This document shows positions 25,547 through 33,936 of a stretch of 64,000 nt of DNA, in pieces. A program made the translations under genes and the position numbers. The notes under the pieces were generated by a model. The model did no database searches. It saw nothing but the letters and a program-made list of their open reading frames with translations, and had not been told where the DNA came from. The DNA is from Pseudomonas kairouanensis (lineage in GTDB: Bacteria > Pseudomonadota > Gammaproteobacteria > Pseudomonadales > Pseudomonadaceae). The DNA lies in NCBI RefSeq assembly GCF_004682055.1, contig NZ_QUZU01000034.1, positions 1 through 64,000 on the forward strand, read 5' to 3'. Positions within the stretch are counted from its first letter, which is position 1. Every line of letters begins with the position of its first letter.

Positions 25547-26695
25547 ATGATCACCAGCAAGCTGCCGAATGTCGGCACGACTATTTTCACCACCATGTCT
25601 CAACTCGCTGCCGAGACTGGCGCGCTCAACCTGTCCCAGGGCTTCCCGGATTTCAATGGCCCCCAAGGCCTGCTCGATGCGGTGGGCAAGCATGTCGCCA
25701 GTGGGCACAACCAGTATTCACCGATGACCGGCCTGCCAGCCCTGCGCCAGCAGGTAGCGGCCAAGATCGCCCGTAGCTATGGCTCCATCGTCAATGCCGA
25801 CAGCGAAGTGACCATCACCCCAGGTGCCACTGCCGCGATCTTCTGCGCGATCCAGGCGGTGATCCGTGCGGGCGATGAAGTCATCGTGTTCGACCCCTGC
25901 TACGACAGCTACGAACCCTCGGTCGAGCTGGCGGGCGGGCGTTGCGTGCATGTGCAATTGAGCCTGCAAGGCTTTGCGCTGGACTTTGATCAGATCAAAG
26001 CTGCGCTCTCGCCCCGTACACGCATGATCATCCTCAACACCCCACACAACCCCACAGGCGCCTTGATCAGCCGTGCCGAGCTGGACCAGTTGGCTGAATT
26101 GATCCGCGATCGCGATATCTACCTGGTCAGTGACGAGGTGTACGAACACCTGGTATTCGATGGCGTGCCTCACGTCAGCGTATTGGCCCACGAAGAGCTG
26201 TATCAGCGTGCGTTCGTGGTCAGCTCCTTTGGCAAGACCTACCACGTCACCGGCTGGAAAACCGGCTACGTCGTGGCACCACCGGCCCTCACGGCCGAAT
26301 TGCGCAAGGTGCACCAATACGTCAACTTCTGCGGCGTGACGCCATTGCAGTTCGCCTTGGCCGACTTCATGGCCGACCACCCGGAACACGTGGACGAGTT
26401 GCCAGCCTTCTACCAGGCCAAGCGAGATCTGTTCTGCGACCTTTTGGCGCCGTCACGTTTGAACTTTACCCGTGTGACCGGTACCTACTTCCAATTGGTG
26501 GATTACTCACACATTCGTCCGGACCTGGATGACGTGGCCATGTCCCTGTGGATGACCCGCGAACACGGCGTGGCGACCATTCCTGTCTCGGTGTTCTACC
26601 AGACCCCACCCCAAGGCCAGCGCCTGGTGCGCCTGTGCTTTGCCAAACGCGAGGAGACGCTGCGCCAAGCGGCCGAAAAACTATGCGTGATCTGA
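25547..26695 (+). CDS. PLP aminotransferase, methionine/glutamine type (YbdL-like)
   Basis: This fold-type I PLP aminotransferase has 382 residues. It contains NLSQGFPDFNGP, NQYSPMTGLPALRQQVA, ITPGATAAIFCAIQA, NTPHNPTGA, SDEVYEHLVFDG, the PLP lysine region SSFGKTYHVTGWKTGYV and a C-terminal arginine block RLCFAK. These are the hallmarks of YbdL/kynurenine-aminotransferase-like enzymes that prefer methionine, often with glutamine-derived amino donors. ATG 25547 follows AGGGG. It overlaps the next gene by 13 bases, an omega-amidase type enzyme that would remove the alpha-keto acid amide product, so the pair suggests methionine salvage. Confidence 0.85.
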   Translation: MITSKLPNVGTTIFTTMSQLAAETGALNLSQGFPDFNGPQGLLDAVGKHVASGHNQYSPMTGLPALRQQVAAKIARSYGSIVNADSEVTITPGATAAIFCAIQAVIRAGDEVIVFDPCYDSYEPSVELAGGRCVHVQLSLQGFALDFDQIKAALSPRTRMIILNTPHNPTGALISRAELDQLAELIRDRDIYLVSDEVYEHLVFDGVPHVSVLAHEELYQRAFVVSSFGKTYHVTGWKTGYVVAPPALTAELRKVHQYVNFCGVTPLQFALADFMADHPEHVDELPAFYQAKRDLFCDLLAPSRLNFTRVTGTYFQLVDYSHIRPDLDDVAMSLWMTREHGVATIPVSVFYQTPPQGQRLVRLCFAKREETLRQAAEKLCVI

Positions 26696-27474
26696 GCGCT
26701 TTACCCAACCTGAACATCGCCTTGGTCCAGACGGGCCTGGCCTGGCATGACCGCCAGGCTAACCTTGAGCATTTCGAGCTGCTGCTGGAGCAGGCCCGGG
26801 GCGCTGACCTGATCGTGTTGCCGGAGATGTTCACCACCGGTTTTTCCATGGAGTCGGCCACGCTGGCCGAGCCGGAGCACGGCCCGACCCACCGCTGGCT
26901 CCAGGCCCAGGCGGCGAAGTACAACGCGGTCATTACCGGCAGTGTGATCATCCAGGCCGCCGACGGCAGCCACCGCAACCGCCTGCTGTGGGCGCGGCCA
27001 GATGGCGAAGTGTTGCACTACGACAAGCGCCACCTGTTTCGTATGGCCGGTGAGCACAATCACTACACCCCCGGCGAGCGCCAGGTGCAGTTCGAATTGA
27101 AGGGTTGGCGCATACGCCCGCTGATTTGCTACGACCTGCGCTTCCCGGTGTGGAGCCGCGATGCCCAGGACACCGACCTGTTGTTGTACACCGCCAACTG
27201 GCCGGGCGCGCGGCGTTTGCATTGGAACCGTCTGTTGCCGGCGCGGGCCATCGAGAATCTGTGTTACGTGGCCGCGGTGAATCGGGTCGGCACCGACGGC
27301 AAAGGGTTCGCCTACACCGGTGACAGCCAAGTGTTGGACTTTCAGGGCGAGACGCTACTGAGTGCGGGGGAGGCGGATGGGGTGTTTCAGGTGTGTCTGG
27401 ATGCGGCGGAGCTGGCGGCGTATCGCACACGGTTTCCGGCGAACCTGGATGCCGATACTTTTGAGTTTGTCTGA
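26683..27474 (+). CDS. Omega-amidase-like nitrilase family hydrolase (YafV-like)
   Basis: This C-N hydrolase has 263 residues and the complete Glu-Lys-Cys triad: Glu48 (LPEMFTTGFSM), Lys115 (YDKRHLFRM) and Cys149 (LICYDLRFPVWS). The sequence pattern fits the YafV/Nit2 group, which deamidates alpha-ketoglutaramate and alpha-ketosuccinamate. The ATG lies inside the end of the aminotransferase gene, indicating coupled translation. Substrate assignment is inferred from family and neighbour. Confidence 0.85.
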   Translation: MRDLSALPNLNIALVQTGLAWHDRQANLEHFELLLEQARGADLIVLPEMFTTGFSMESATLAEPEHGPTHRWLQAQAAKYNAVITGSVIIQAADGSHRNRLLWARPDGEVLHYDKRHLFRMAGEHNHYTPGERQVQFELKGWRIRPLICYDLRFPVWSRDAQDTDLLLYTANWPGARRLHWNRLLPARAIENLCYVAAVNRVGTDGKGFAYTGDSQVLDFQGETLLSAGEADGVFQVCLDAAELAAYRTRFPANLDADTFEFV

Positions 27475-27483
27475 CAGACCGTT

Positions 27484-27566
27484 TTCGCGAGCAAGCCCGC
27501 TCCCACATTCGACCGTGTTTATCCTGACTGAACGCGGTCGAATGTGGGAGCGGGCTTGCTCGCGAA
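27484..27566. repeat. REPIN, type A, arms in inward orientation
   Basis: Arms TTCGCGAGCAAGCCCGCTCC and its complement flank a short centre with GGTCGAATGTGGG/CCCACATTCGACC extending the stem. Compared with 7441 and 10166 the arm order is reversed, so the GTGGGAG ends point to the centre. Confidence 0.88.
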
Positions 27567-27597
27567 GAGGCCATAACTATGACTAAACCCCTCAAGC

Positions 27598-27631
27598 AAA
27601 AAGGCCCCTGGACTCACACCCAGGGGCCTTT
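27598..27631 (-). terminator. Intrinsic terminator of leuA
   Basis: AAGGCCCCTG/CAGGGGCCTT forms a stem of at least ten pairs. On the minus strand it is followed by TTTTTG. It lies 16 bases past the leuA stop. Confidence 0.88.
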
Positions 27632-27647
27632 CACATTTCAGCAGTCG

Positions 27648-29327
27648 TTACGCCGCTTTGGCTTCCTGCTGGCTCAACGAACGGTTCAACGCACTGAACA
27701 GCGCCTTGAAGCTAGCCGTGGTGATGTTTTCATCAATACCCACGCCATGTACTGGACGCTCACCGTTCACGCGCAGCTCAATGTAGGCCGCTGCCTTGGC
27801 ATTGGTGCCCGCGCCAATGGCATGTTCGTTGTAGTCCATGATCTCCACGCCAATCGGCAGGCCGGCTACCAGGGCTTCCAGTGCACCGTTGCCTTTGCCT
27901 TTCCAGTGCAGGTTGGTCTCGCCCTGGCCCTTGCCGGAGACTTCAACCTCGACAAAGCTGTTGCCGTTTTCTTCCTGCAGGCGATGGCTGACCAGCGCGT
28001 ACGGGGTGTTGGCTTGCAGGTATTCACGCTGCAGCAAGGCGTAGATCTGCGGTGCGGTCATTTCCAGGCCCACGCGGTCGGTTTCGGCCTGCACAACCTG
28101 GCTGAACTCGATCTGCATGCGGCGCGGCAAGCTGATGTCGTATTCCTGCTCCAGCAGGTAGGCGATGCCGCCTTTGCCCGACTGGCTATTCACACGAATC
28201 ACTGCCTCATAGCTGCGACCGATATCGGCCGGGTCGATTGGCAAGTACGGCACTTCCCACAGGGCGTCGTCTTTCTGCTGGGTGAAGCCCTTGCGGATTG
28301 CGTCCTGGTGGGAACCGGAGAAGGCGGTGTGTACCAGATCGCCTACGTAAGGGTGGCGTGGGTGTACCTGGATCTGGTTGCACTCCTCGACGACTTTGCG
28401 CACGCCATCGATGTCGGAGAAGTCCAGCTGCGGGTCCAGGCCCTGGGTGTACATGTTCAGTGCCACGGTAACCAGGTCGACGTTACCGGTGCGCTCGCCG
28501 TTGCCGAACAGGCAGCCTTCGACACGGTCGGCGCCAGCCATCAGGCCCAGCTCGGTGGCGGCTACGCCAGTACCACGGTCGTTGTGGGTGTGCAGGCTGA
28601 TGATTACGCTGTCACGACGGTTGATATGACGACCGAACCACTCGATCTGGTCGGCATAGATGTTCGGCGTGGCGCACTCAACGGTGGCAGGCAGGTTGAG
28701 GATCATCTTGTGCTCAGGCGTCGGGTTCCACACCTCGATCACCGCGTCACAGACTTCCTTGGCGAATTCCAGTTCAGTGGCGCTGAAGGTCTCCGGGGAG
28801 TATTCGAAGGTCCACTGGGTTTCCGGCTGCTGGGCGGCGTATTTGACGAACAGCTTGGCAGCATTGACCGCGATGGCCTTGATGCCGTCCTTGTCCTGGT
28901 TGAACACGATACGGCGGAACGAAGGAGAGGTCGCGTTGTACAAGTGCACGATGGCTTTCTTGGCGCCGCGCAGGGATTCGAAGGTGCGTGCGATCAGGTC
29001 TTCACGGCCCTGGGTCAGCACCTGGATGGTGGTGTCCTCAGGGATGTGGCCGTCTTCGATCAGGGTGCGTACAAAGTCGAAGTCGGTCTGCGACGCGGCC
29101 GGGAACGACGCCTCGATTTCCTTCACGCCAACGGCGACCAGGGTCTTCCAGAAACGCAGTTTTTTCACCGCATCCATCGGTTCGATCAGCGACTGGTTGC
29201 CATCACGCAAGTCGGAGCTGCACCAGATCGGCGCGGTGGTGATGGTTTTCGAAGGCCAGGTACGGTCCGGGATATCGATGGTCGGAAACGCGCGGTACTT
29301 CGAAGACGGGTCTTTGAGCATGCTCAT
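27648..29327 (-). CDS. leuA: 2-isopropylmalate synthase
   Basis: LeuA condenses 2-ketoisovalerate with acetyl-CoA, committing carbon to leucine. The 559 residues have the HMGL-like barrel (WCSSDLRDGNQSL, metal motif SLHTHNDRGTG) and a C-terminal LeuA dimer/regulatory domain for leucine feedback. The start MSMLKDPSSKYRAF at 29327 is set by AAGGA seven bases upstream; the upstream in-frame extension has no family similarity. A candidate leader peptide lies 88 bases further upstream. Confidence 0.96.
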   Translation of the reverse strand: MSMLKDPSSKYRAFPTIDIPDRTWPSKTITTAPIWCSSDLRDGNQSLIEPMDAVKKLRFWKTLVAVGVKEIEASFPAASQTDFDFVRTLIEDGHIPEDTTIQVLTQGREDLIARTFESLRGAKKAIVHLYNATSPSFRRIVFNQDKDGIKAIAVNAAKLFVKYAAQQPETQWTFEYSPETFSATELEFAKEVCDAVIEVWNPTPEHKMILNLPATVECATPNIYADQIEWFGRHINRRDSVIISLHTHNDRGTGVAATELGLMAGADRVEGCLFGNGERTGNVDLVTVALNMYTQGLDPQLDFSDIDGVRKVVEECNQIQVHPRHPYVGDLVHTAFSGSHQDAIRKGFTQQKDDALWEVPYLPIDPADIGRSYEAVIRVNSQSGKGGIAYLLEQEYDISLPRRMQIEFSQVVQAETDRVGLEMTAPQIYALLQREYLQANTPYALVSHRLQEENGNSFVEVEVSGKGQGETNLHWKGKGNGALEALVAGLPIGVEIMDYNEHAIGAGTNAKAAAYIELRVNGERPVHGVGIDENITTASFKALFSALNRSLSQQEAKAA

Positions 29328-29415
29328 CGGGAAATCCTTTGCTGTAGGGGCCGAGAAAAGGCGGCCTGCCGTAAAACTGTTATTGGGGATAAAACGGGGG
29401 GCGAGGCAGATCGAT

Positions 29416-29493
29416 TCAGCCTGGCAGTCGTGCGCTGACAAGGCACAGGCTGCGGTGCTGACGAAGCTGAATGAGGGTGTGAGAGGTTTTCAT
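29416..29493 (-). CDS. Candidate leuA leader peptide
   Basis: A 25-codon open frame starts MKTSHTLIQL and continues RQHRSLCLV. Five of its 25 residues are leucine. It lies upstream of leuA in the position of an amino-acid attenuation leader. A GGCCG/CGGCC hairpin between it and leuA could be the switch. The ribosome site is weak and no clear T-run attenuator is visible, so this is a hypothesis. Confidence 0.45.
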   Translation of the reverse strand: MKTSHTLIQLRQHRSLCLVSARLPG

Positions 29494-29691
29494 GGGCTCA
29501 ACCCTAACCGGGGCGAGAAAGGATGGCAAGCGCAGTGGGAAAATTAAGATAAATTCTCTATTTTAAGTTTTATTCGATTTTAAATTGCGCATTTTGTTTT
29601 TTGTTGAGCGTTTTGTTGTTGTATGTTTTGAGCTTTCGCAATTGTGAAAGCACAGGCTACGGCCTTGTGACCGCAGCCTGTCGTCCATGAG
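29494..29691. other. AT-rich leuA upstream region and toxin 3' flank
   Basis: The part at about 29545-29640 is strikingly A/T-rich and probably holds the leuA promoter on the minus strand. Two adjacent palindromes follow: GCTTTCGCAATTGTGAAAGC (29632-29651) and ACAGGCTACGG...CCGCAGCCTGT (29652-29681). These may end the toxin transcript, though neither has a T run. Confidence 0.45.
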
Positions 29692-32600
29692 TTAGTGAGT
29701 GATGCCATCGATGTTGTAGTCGATGTGGAGATCACCCAGCGGCTCTATGATATTGCTGCCTTTCAGTATCTTGATGGAAGGTGCGGCTGTGTGGGGTGGG
29801 TGGCAAACCAGGCTGGACGAACTTTTTGCCGCAGGCGACAGCGAAATCCCGATGCCCTTTGTCAGCTCTGCGACGCCAGGTACGTTGTCGTAGGTGTTCA
29901 TGTGGGCTTTGCCAAACAGTGCTACGAATTTTTCCCCGATCGGCGTTTGGTCGATGATGCGCGTCGCCATATAGTTGGTCTCCTTGAGACGATGGGGCCA
30001 GGACTGATAGTTGCCCGACCTAGAGCGAAGGTTGTCGGCATGCATCGTCAACTCCCTGTGCTCAAGACCGATAACTTTGATGCCATGTGCATCGGCCGCT
30101 TTGATCACGTCAAGTGTCGTTGGGCTGTTTGATTTGAAAGCTGAATCGTATTGACGCGGATACGCGTAGATTGCGTCGGCCTGTGTGTAGGCGCTGGAGC
30201 CGAACCCGGGAGCGCCTTGAAGGAACTGCGCGTTTTCCAGGTAGATGACGGTCACACCATTGTTTTTGAAGGTCTGCATCTGATCAATCAAGAACTGATA
30301 ACCGACAGGTTCATGGTGAACCTCGCCAAGTACCAGCCCGCGAACCCCTGGCTGAGCCAGCACGTCGTTGATTGCACTTTTAGGCGTGGCGTTAATCCCT
30401 ACCGACGAGATCTGAGGCCTGGCAGGCAGCGGGCGGGCGTAGAAGTCATCCATGTCTCGGATGAACCAGCGTCTTAGCCGACCGGTCGTGGCCGCGTCGC
30501 CATTGAAGTCATGAACGCCCTTTCCGGTAATGACCCTGTCCATGTATTCATCAGTGGGGGGGGTGGTTCTTGCTCTGTGGCGTTTTCCGCCAGGCAGATT
30601 GTTAAGCCGCCACTCGCCATTGCCCGCCGATTGCAACGATGCCTTAATCCTGCTGCCCTTCGCAGCAGTCAACGGCACATTGGGATCAATGATATTGACC
30701 TGCCCGTTGCGTGCGTGAAATGCCGAGTCGATCTGATAGACCCTGTTGCTGCCTGTGCCATCGGTAAAGCGTACGTAGAAGTTATCGCCGACATTGTAGG
30801 TGCCGTCTGGCCGCAGCGGGCGGCCCAGGATGACCGTGTTCGGCACGGCATACGCGCTCAGGTCACGGCCAGTGCTGGCGACGGTATCCGAGGTGGAAGT
30901 GACGGGCGCGAGAGTGCGCGTGCTGGTCGAGGTTGTCGCGGCTGGCGGGCTGTTTGTGGCTATGGTCCGGGGCGTGGGTTCAATGGCGCGCAAGGGGGCT
31001 TTGGCCACTGGCCTTAGCGGTGTGGTTCGAACCATAGGAATACTCGCCCCGACCGTGGCGAAGTCCGCATAGATCGCCCGACCCAGCGCAGGGTTTTTGA
31101 TCAGTTTGGGCAAGAGATTCGCATTGGCGCGTAACGCTGTCACCCCGGCCTTGCCCAGGCGTACCGCGGTGGAAACCCCCTTGCCGACCACTGGCAACAG
31201 GTCCAGAAAGATTGACGCGACCTCAATGCCGAACTGAACCTTGTTGTGCAGTGACTGCGACGCCACTTCGGCACTGCTGATGGATTGGTGGTCGGCCTTG
31301 TCCCGCAGCAACTGTACCTGTTGCTCGTACAGCGCATCCTGGTAGTTGCCCGTCATGGGCGTGAGGGTGGAGGTGTCACCTGTGAGCTTGAGCGTCTTGA
31401 CGAGCACGTCATAGGCCGCGACCGGGTTGGTGCCCAAGCCTATGGCGTTTTGTTGGATGGCTTCTTTTGCTTTGACGACATCATCCCTGGCGACCGCAGA
31501 CTTGAGGTTTCTGGTGTAAATCCGCCACTCGTTTTTATCGAGCAGGGCATTGAGTGCTTCCTGGCTTGCTACCTCGCGAAAGGTGATTCCATCGGGGGCA
31601 TCTGGCGTGTAGAGCACCCGCTCCGGGTCCTTGCTGTTGCCGATCACCATGACGCCCTGCACCGGCAGGCCACGCTGGACAAGGGCTTGGGTGACGATGG
31701 TTTCGCCGTCGACCTGCGGCCGCCCGGCGGGGTCGGGGTGCTCCAGTATGGCGGCAACCCATTGCGCGCCACGCTTGGTGGTCTTGTCGTTTTTGGCTTC
31801 TGCCTTGTAGGCAGCGGGGTCGAGTTCTGCGAGAAAAGCTTCTTTGGCCATCAGGTCGGCCTGGCTGGTTTTCCAGGCGTCGCGTCTCTCTGCTGCCAGG
31901 CCTGACACGGCGTCGGTGGCCAGTTCTTTGTTCAGCAGGCGGGTGTATTCGCCACCGACGTCGGCGGTGTTGACCAGGGCCTTGAGTTGGTCGGTGTCCA
32001 GTACCACAGGCTTGCCGTCAGTGCCGAGCACCGGTTTGCCCTGTTTGTCGGTCAATGCCAGGTGAAAGGTGGTTTGGGTGAAGGTAGCGCTTTCGCCAGC
32101 CGGGAATGCGGTGGGGTTTTTCAGGGCTAGGTCGGTCAGCGACAGGCGGGTGGTCTTTTCGAGCGGGGTGTGGCTGCTGCTTTTTCGGCCGTTGTTTATG
32201 TGGGTCCTGGTGCGCGCCCGAACCATCAGTTGATCGGCATCCACCTGTGCGTTGGGGTATTGCTTGTGAAGGGCCTCGTTGATCGTGTCCCGGGCGAAGG
32301 TGCCCAGGGTGGGGATTTTTTCCAGCAATGGCACCAGTGCGGCGGCGCTTTTTTCTTGGGCTTGCTCCAGGTGGGCAAAGACGGCCTCCTGAGCCGGGCT
32401 GAGGTTTTTCAGCCACTCAGGTTGTAGCTTGTCCGCGAGCTTGCTGTTACGCGCCAGCAGGGCGTTGCTAGCGTCAAGCAAGTAGGACCAGTCGGCGGCG
32501 ACGTCGATGGTGGTTGAGCTCAGAGGGTTCTCGGCCAGGCTCGCCTCGACTTCGGCCTGCTGACGTTTGAGCATCCAGGGAATCCCTTCGGCCAGTACAT

Positions 32601-33789
32601 CCCCGTCCAGCGGCGCGACACTGTGCATCAGGTCTTCCCCGGTGGGTGGCTCGGCTCGGGTTTGCAACGATAGGGGCAAGGTCTGCAGCAGCAGATCGGC
32701 GTTTATCCCGCCGTCATCGAGGCGTTTAGCCAAGGCCTGGCGGGCCTGGGCTGGGGTGGCAAATTCCTCGAACCCCTCACCAGGGGTATACAGCACGACC
32801 GGACCGTGGGTGTCGTCGAGCGCCAGGGATTTGCCTTTGGGCCACGGTGGTGGCGTGGCAAAGGACCCATCGGTCTGGGTGATCAGAAAGGTACCGGCCA
32901 GCAGCGCGCCGCGTTCGGTGCCGTCGTCGATCGTGAGCGGGTAGACGCCCGGGCGCGTGCCATCTGGAAAGTTTTTTTCCCGTTCGGCCAGGGTGGGGTG
33001 TTGCAGTGCGTTATCGATCAGGGTCTTGCTGGTGGGGCTTAGGGTGCCATCGGCTGCGCGCAGTGCGGCGAGTGTCGACAGTTGTTGTTTGTGCAGGGCC
33101 AACAGCTGGTTCTGCGGTGAGTTCAGGTTTTTTGGGTTGAGCTCGGTCGGGCGCGGCGTGGTCCAGAATTCTTGCAGTGTTGCCGGGTACTGAGTGGCGA
33201 TGGCCCTGGCGAGCGACAGTAACGAGCCTGAGGTGGCAGCAGGGATAGTGCTGCCGGTAGGCGCCTGGCGGACGATGAATTCGCTGCGTATGTTGCGCTC
33301 GTTGTGTAGAAGTTTATTGGGGTTGGCCTGGATGGCCTGAATCATTCGGTGCAAAGCCTTCATCAAGGGTTCGCTAGAGACTAGGGTTTCGCTGTTGCCC
33401 TCGCTGCGGTAGCGGTTAAACGACAGGGTTTCAGCATTCAATGGTCTGACTTCTGGAAACGCCTGCTCAAGTTGAGCTTGGATAAAGGCTTTAAAGCTGG
33501 GCTGTTGGCTGTGCAGGCGTTGCATGGCAAGGGTGAGGTCGTCGTGTTGCGCGATGAAGGCTTGCTGATCAGTGACCTTGAATGCCTTCGCGAGGCCGGG
33601 GTATTTCACTGTGGCCGGTGCAATGCCTGCCGATGAGGGAAGCGGTGGCGTATCCGGTGCGTAAGTCGAGGGGCTTGTGGTGACCGCCGGCGGGGTGTCA
33701 ACGGCGCCGGGTGTTTGTATCGGGGGGGCAGGGGGAGTGCGAGGTATAGAGAGGGATTGGTGCATCAGGGCATGGCCGAGTGCAAACAT
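29692..33789 (-). CDS. Large dermonecrotic-toxin-like protein with C-terminal ChaN/Tiki-like domain
   Basis: This 1365-residue protein has no N-terminal signal peptide and begins with a Pro/Thr-rich leader. Two related modules resemble the Pseudomonas dermonecrotic-toxin domain: GPVVLYTPGEGFEEF at about 329 and ERVLYTPDAPDGITF at about 723. A hydrophobic segment (VASIFLDLLPVVGKG, about 857-871) could insert in membranes, and a Ser/Thr/Pro linker follows. The last 220 residues carry GEVHHE (1155-1160), YLEN (Glu1185), GLEHRE (Glu1243, His1244) and FGKAHM (His1296). This spacing of Glu/His motifs recalls the ChaN/EreA/Tiki-TraB superfamily. Such proteins act on host or rival cells; the activity and secretion route here are unknown. 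AGG precedes the ATG by seven bases. No immunity or secretion gene is adjacent. Confidence 0.65.
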   Translation of the reverse strand: MFALGHALMHQSLSIPRTPPAPPIQTPGAVDTPPAVTTSPSTYAPDTPPLPSSAGIAPATVKYPGLAKAFKVTDQQAFIAQHDDLTLAMQRLHSQQPSFKAFIQAQLEQAFPEVRPLNAETLSFNRYRSEGNSETLVSSEPLMKALHRMIQAIQANPNKLLHNERNIRSEFIVRQAPTGSTIPAATSGSLLSLARAIATQYPATLQEFWTTPRPTELNPKNLNSPQNQLLALHKQQLSTLAALRAADGTLSPTSKTLIDNALQHPTLAEREKNFPDGTRPGVYPLTIDDGTERGALLAGTFLITQTDGSFATPPPWPKGKSLALDDTHGPVVLYTPGEGFEEFATPAQARQALAKRLDDGGINADLLLQTLPLSLQTRAEPPTGEDLMHSVAPLDGDVLAEGIPWMLKRQQAEVEASLAENPLSSTTIDVAADWSYLLDASNALLARNSKLADKLQPEWLKNLSPAQEAVFAHLEQAQEKSAAALVPLLEKIPTLGTFARDTINEALHKQYPNAQVDADQLMVRARTRTHINNGRKSSSHTPLEKTTRLSLTDLALKNPTAFPAGESATFTQTTFHLALTDKQGKPVLGTDGKPVVLDTDQLKALVNTADVGGEYTRLLNKELATDAVSGLAAERRDAWKTSQADLMAKEAFLAELDPAAYKAEAKNDKTTKRGAQWVAAILEHPDPAGRPQVDGETIVTQALVQRGLPVQGVMVIGNSKDPERVLYTPDAPDGITFREVASQEALNALLDKNEWRIYTRNLKSAVARDDVVKAKEAIQQNAIGLGTNPVAAYDVLVKTLKLTGDTSTLTPMTGNYQDALYEQQVQLLRDKADHQSISSAEVASQSLHNKVQFGIEVASIFLDLLPVVGKGVSTAVRLGKAGVTALRANANLLPKLIKNPALGRAIYADFATVGASIPMVRTTPLRPVAKAPLRAIEPTPRTIATNSPPAATTSTSTRTLAPVTSTSDTVASTGRDLSAYAVPNTVILGRPLRPDGTYNVGDNFYVRFTDGTGSNRVYQIDSAFHARNGQVNIIDPNVPLTAAKGSRIKASLQSAGNGEWRLNNLPGGKRHRARTTPPTDEYMDRVITGKGVHDFNGDAATTGRLRRWFIRDMDDFYARPLPARPQISSVGINATPKSAINDVLAQPGVRGLVLGEVHHEPVGYQFLIDQMQTFKNNGVTVIYLENAQFLQGAPGFGSSAYTQADAIYAYPRQYDSAFKSNSPTTLDVIKAADAHGIKVIGLEHRELTMHADNLRSRSGNYQSWPHRLKETNYMATRIIDQTPIGEKFVALFGKAHMNTYDNVPGVAELTKGIGISLSPAAKSSSSLVCHPPHTAAPSIKILKGSNIIEPLGDLHIDYNIDGITH

Positions 33790-33901
33790 ATGAAGACCTC
33801 ATAAGGCAGTTTCGATTGTGGTCGTTACGCTCCCTGTAAGTCTTCAGATGGGTGAGTCGTCAATGAGGGTTGGTTCCCGAGGCAAATGTAAGGAAAGACA
33901 C

Positions 33902-33925
33902 GGCACAGCATCGATACCGTGCCTG
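33902..33925 (-). terminator. Possible terminator of the M23 peptidase gene
   Basis: GGCAC...GTGCC forms an imperfect stem centred on ATCGAT. On the minus strand it is followed by GTGTCTTTCCTT. The weak T run makes this tentative. Confidence 0.4.
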
Positions 33926-33936
33926 TCGCGCGGGCA

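Noticed and set aside
27579..29438. Long open frame antisense to leuA (619 codons)
   Set aside because: leuA on the other strand has full family motifs and its own terminator and ribosome site. The antisense product has no recognisable domain and runs through the leuA terminator.
29692..33789. Rhs/polymorphic toxin interpretation of the 1365-residue protein
   Set aside because: No YD repeats, no PxxxxDPxGL-type junction and no adjacent immunity gene. The two VLYTP modules and Glu/His tail fit better with a dermonecrotic-like toxin.
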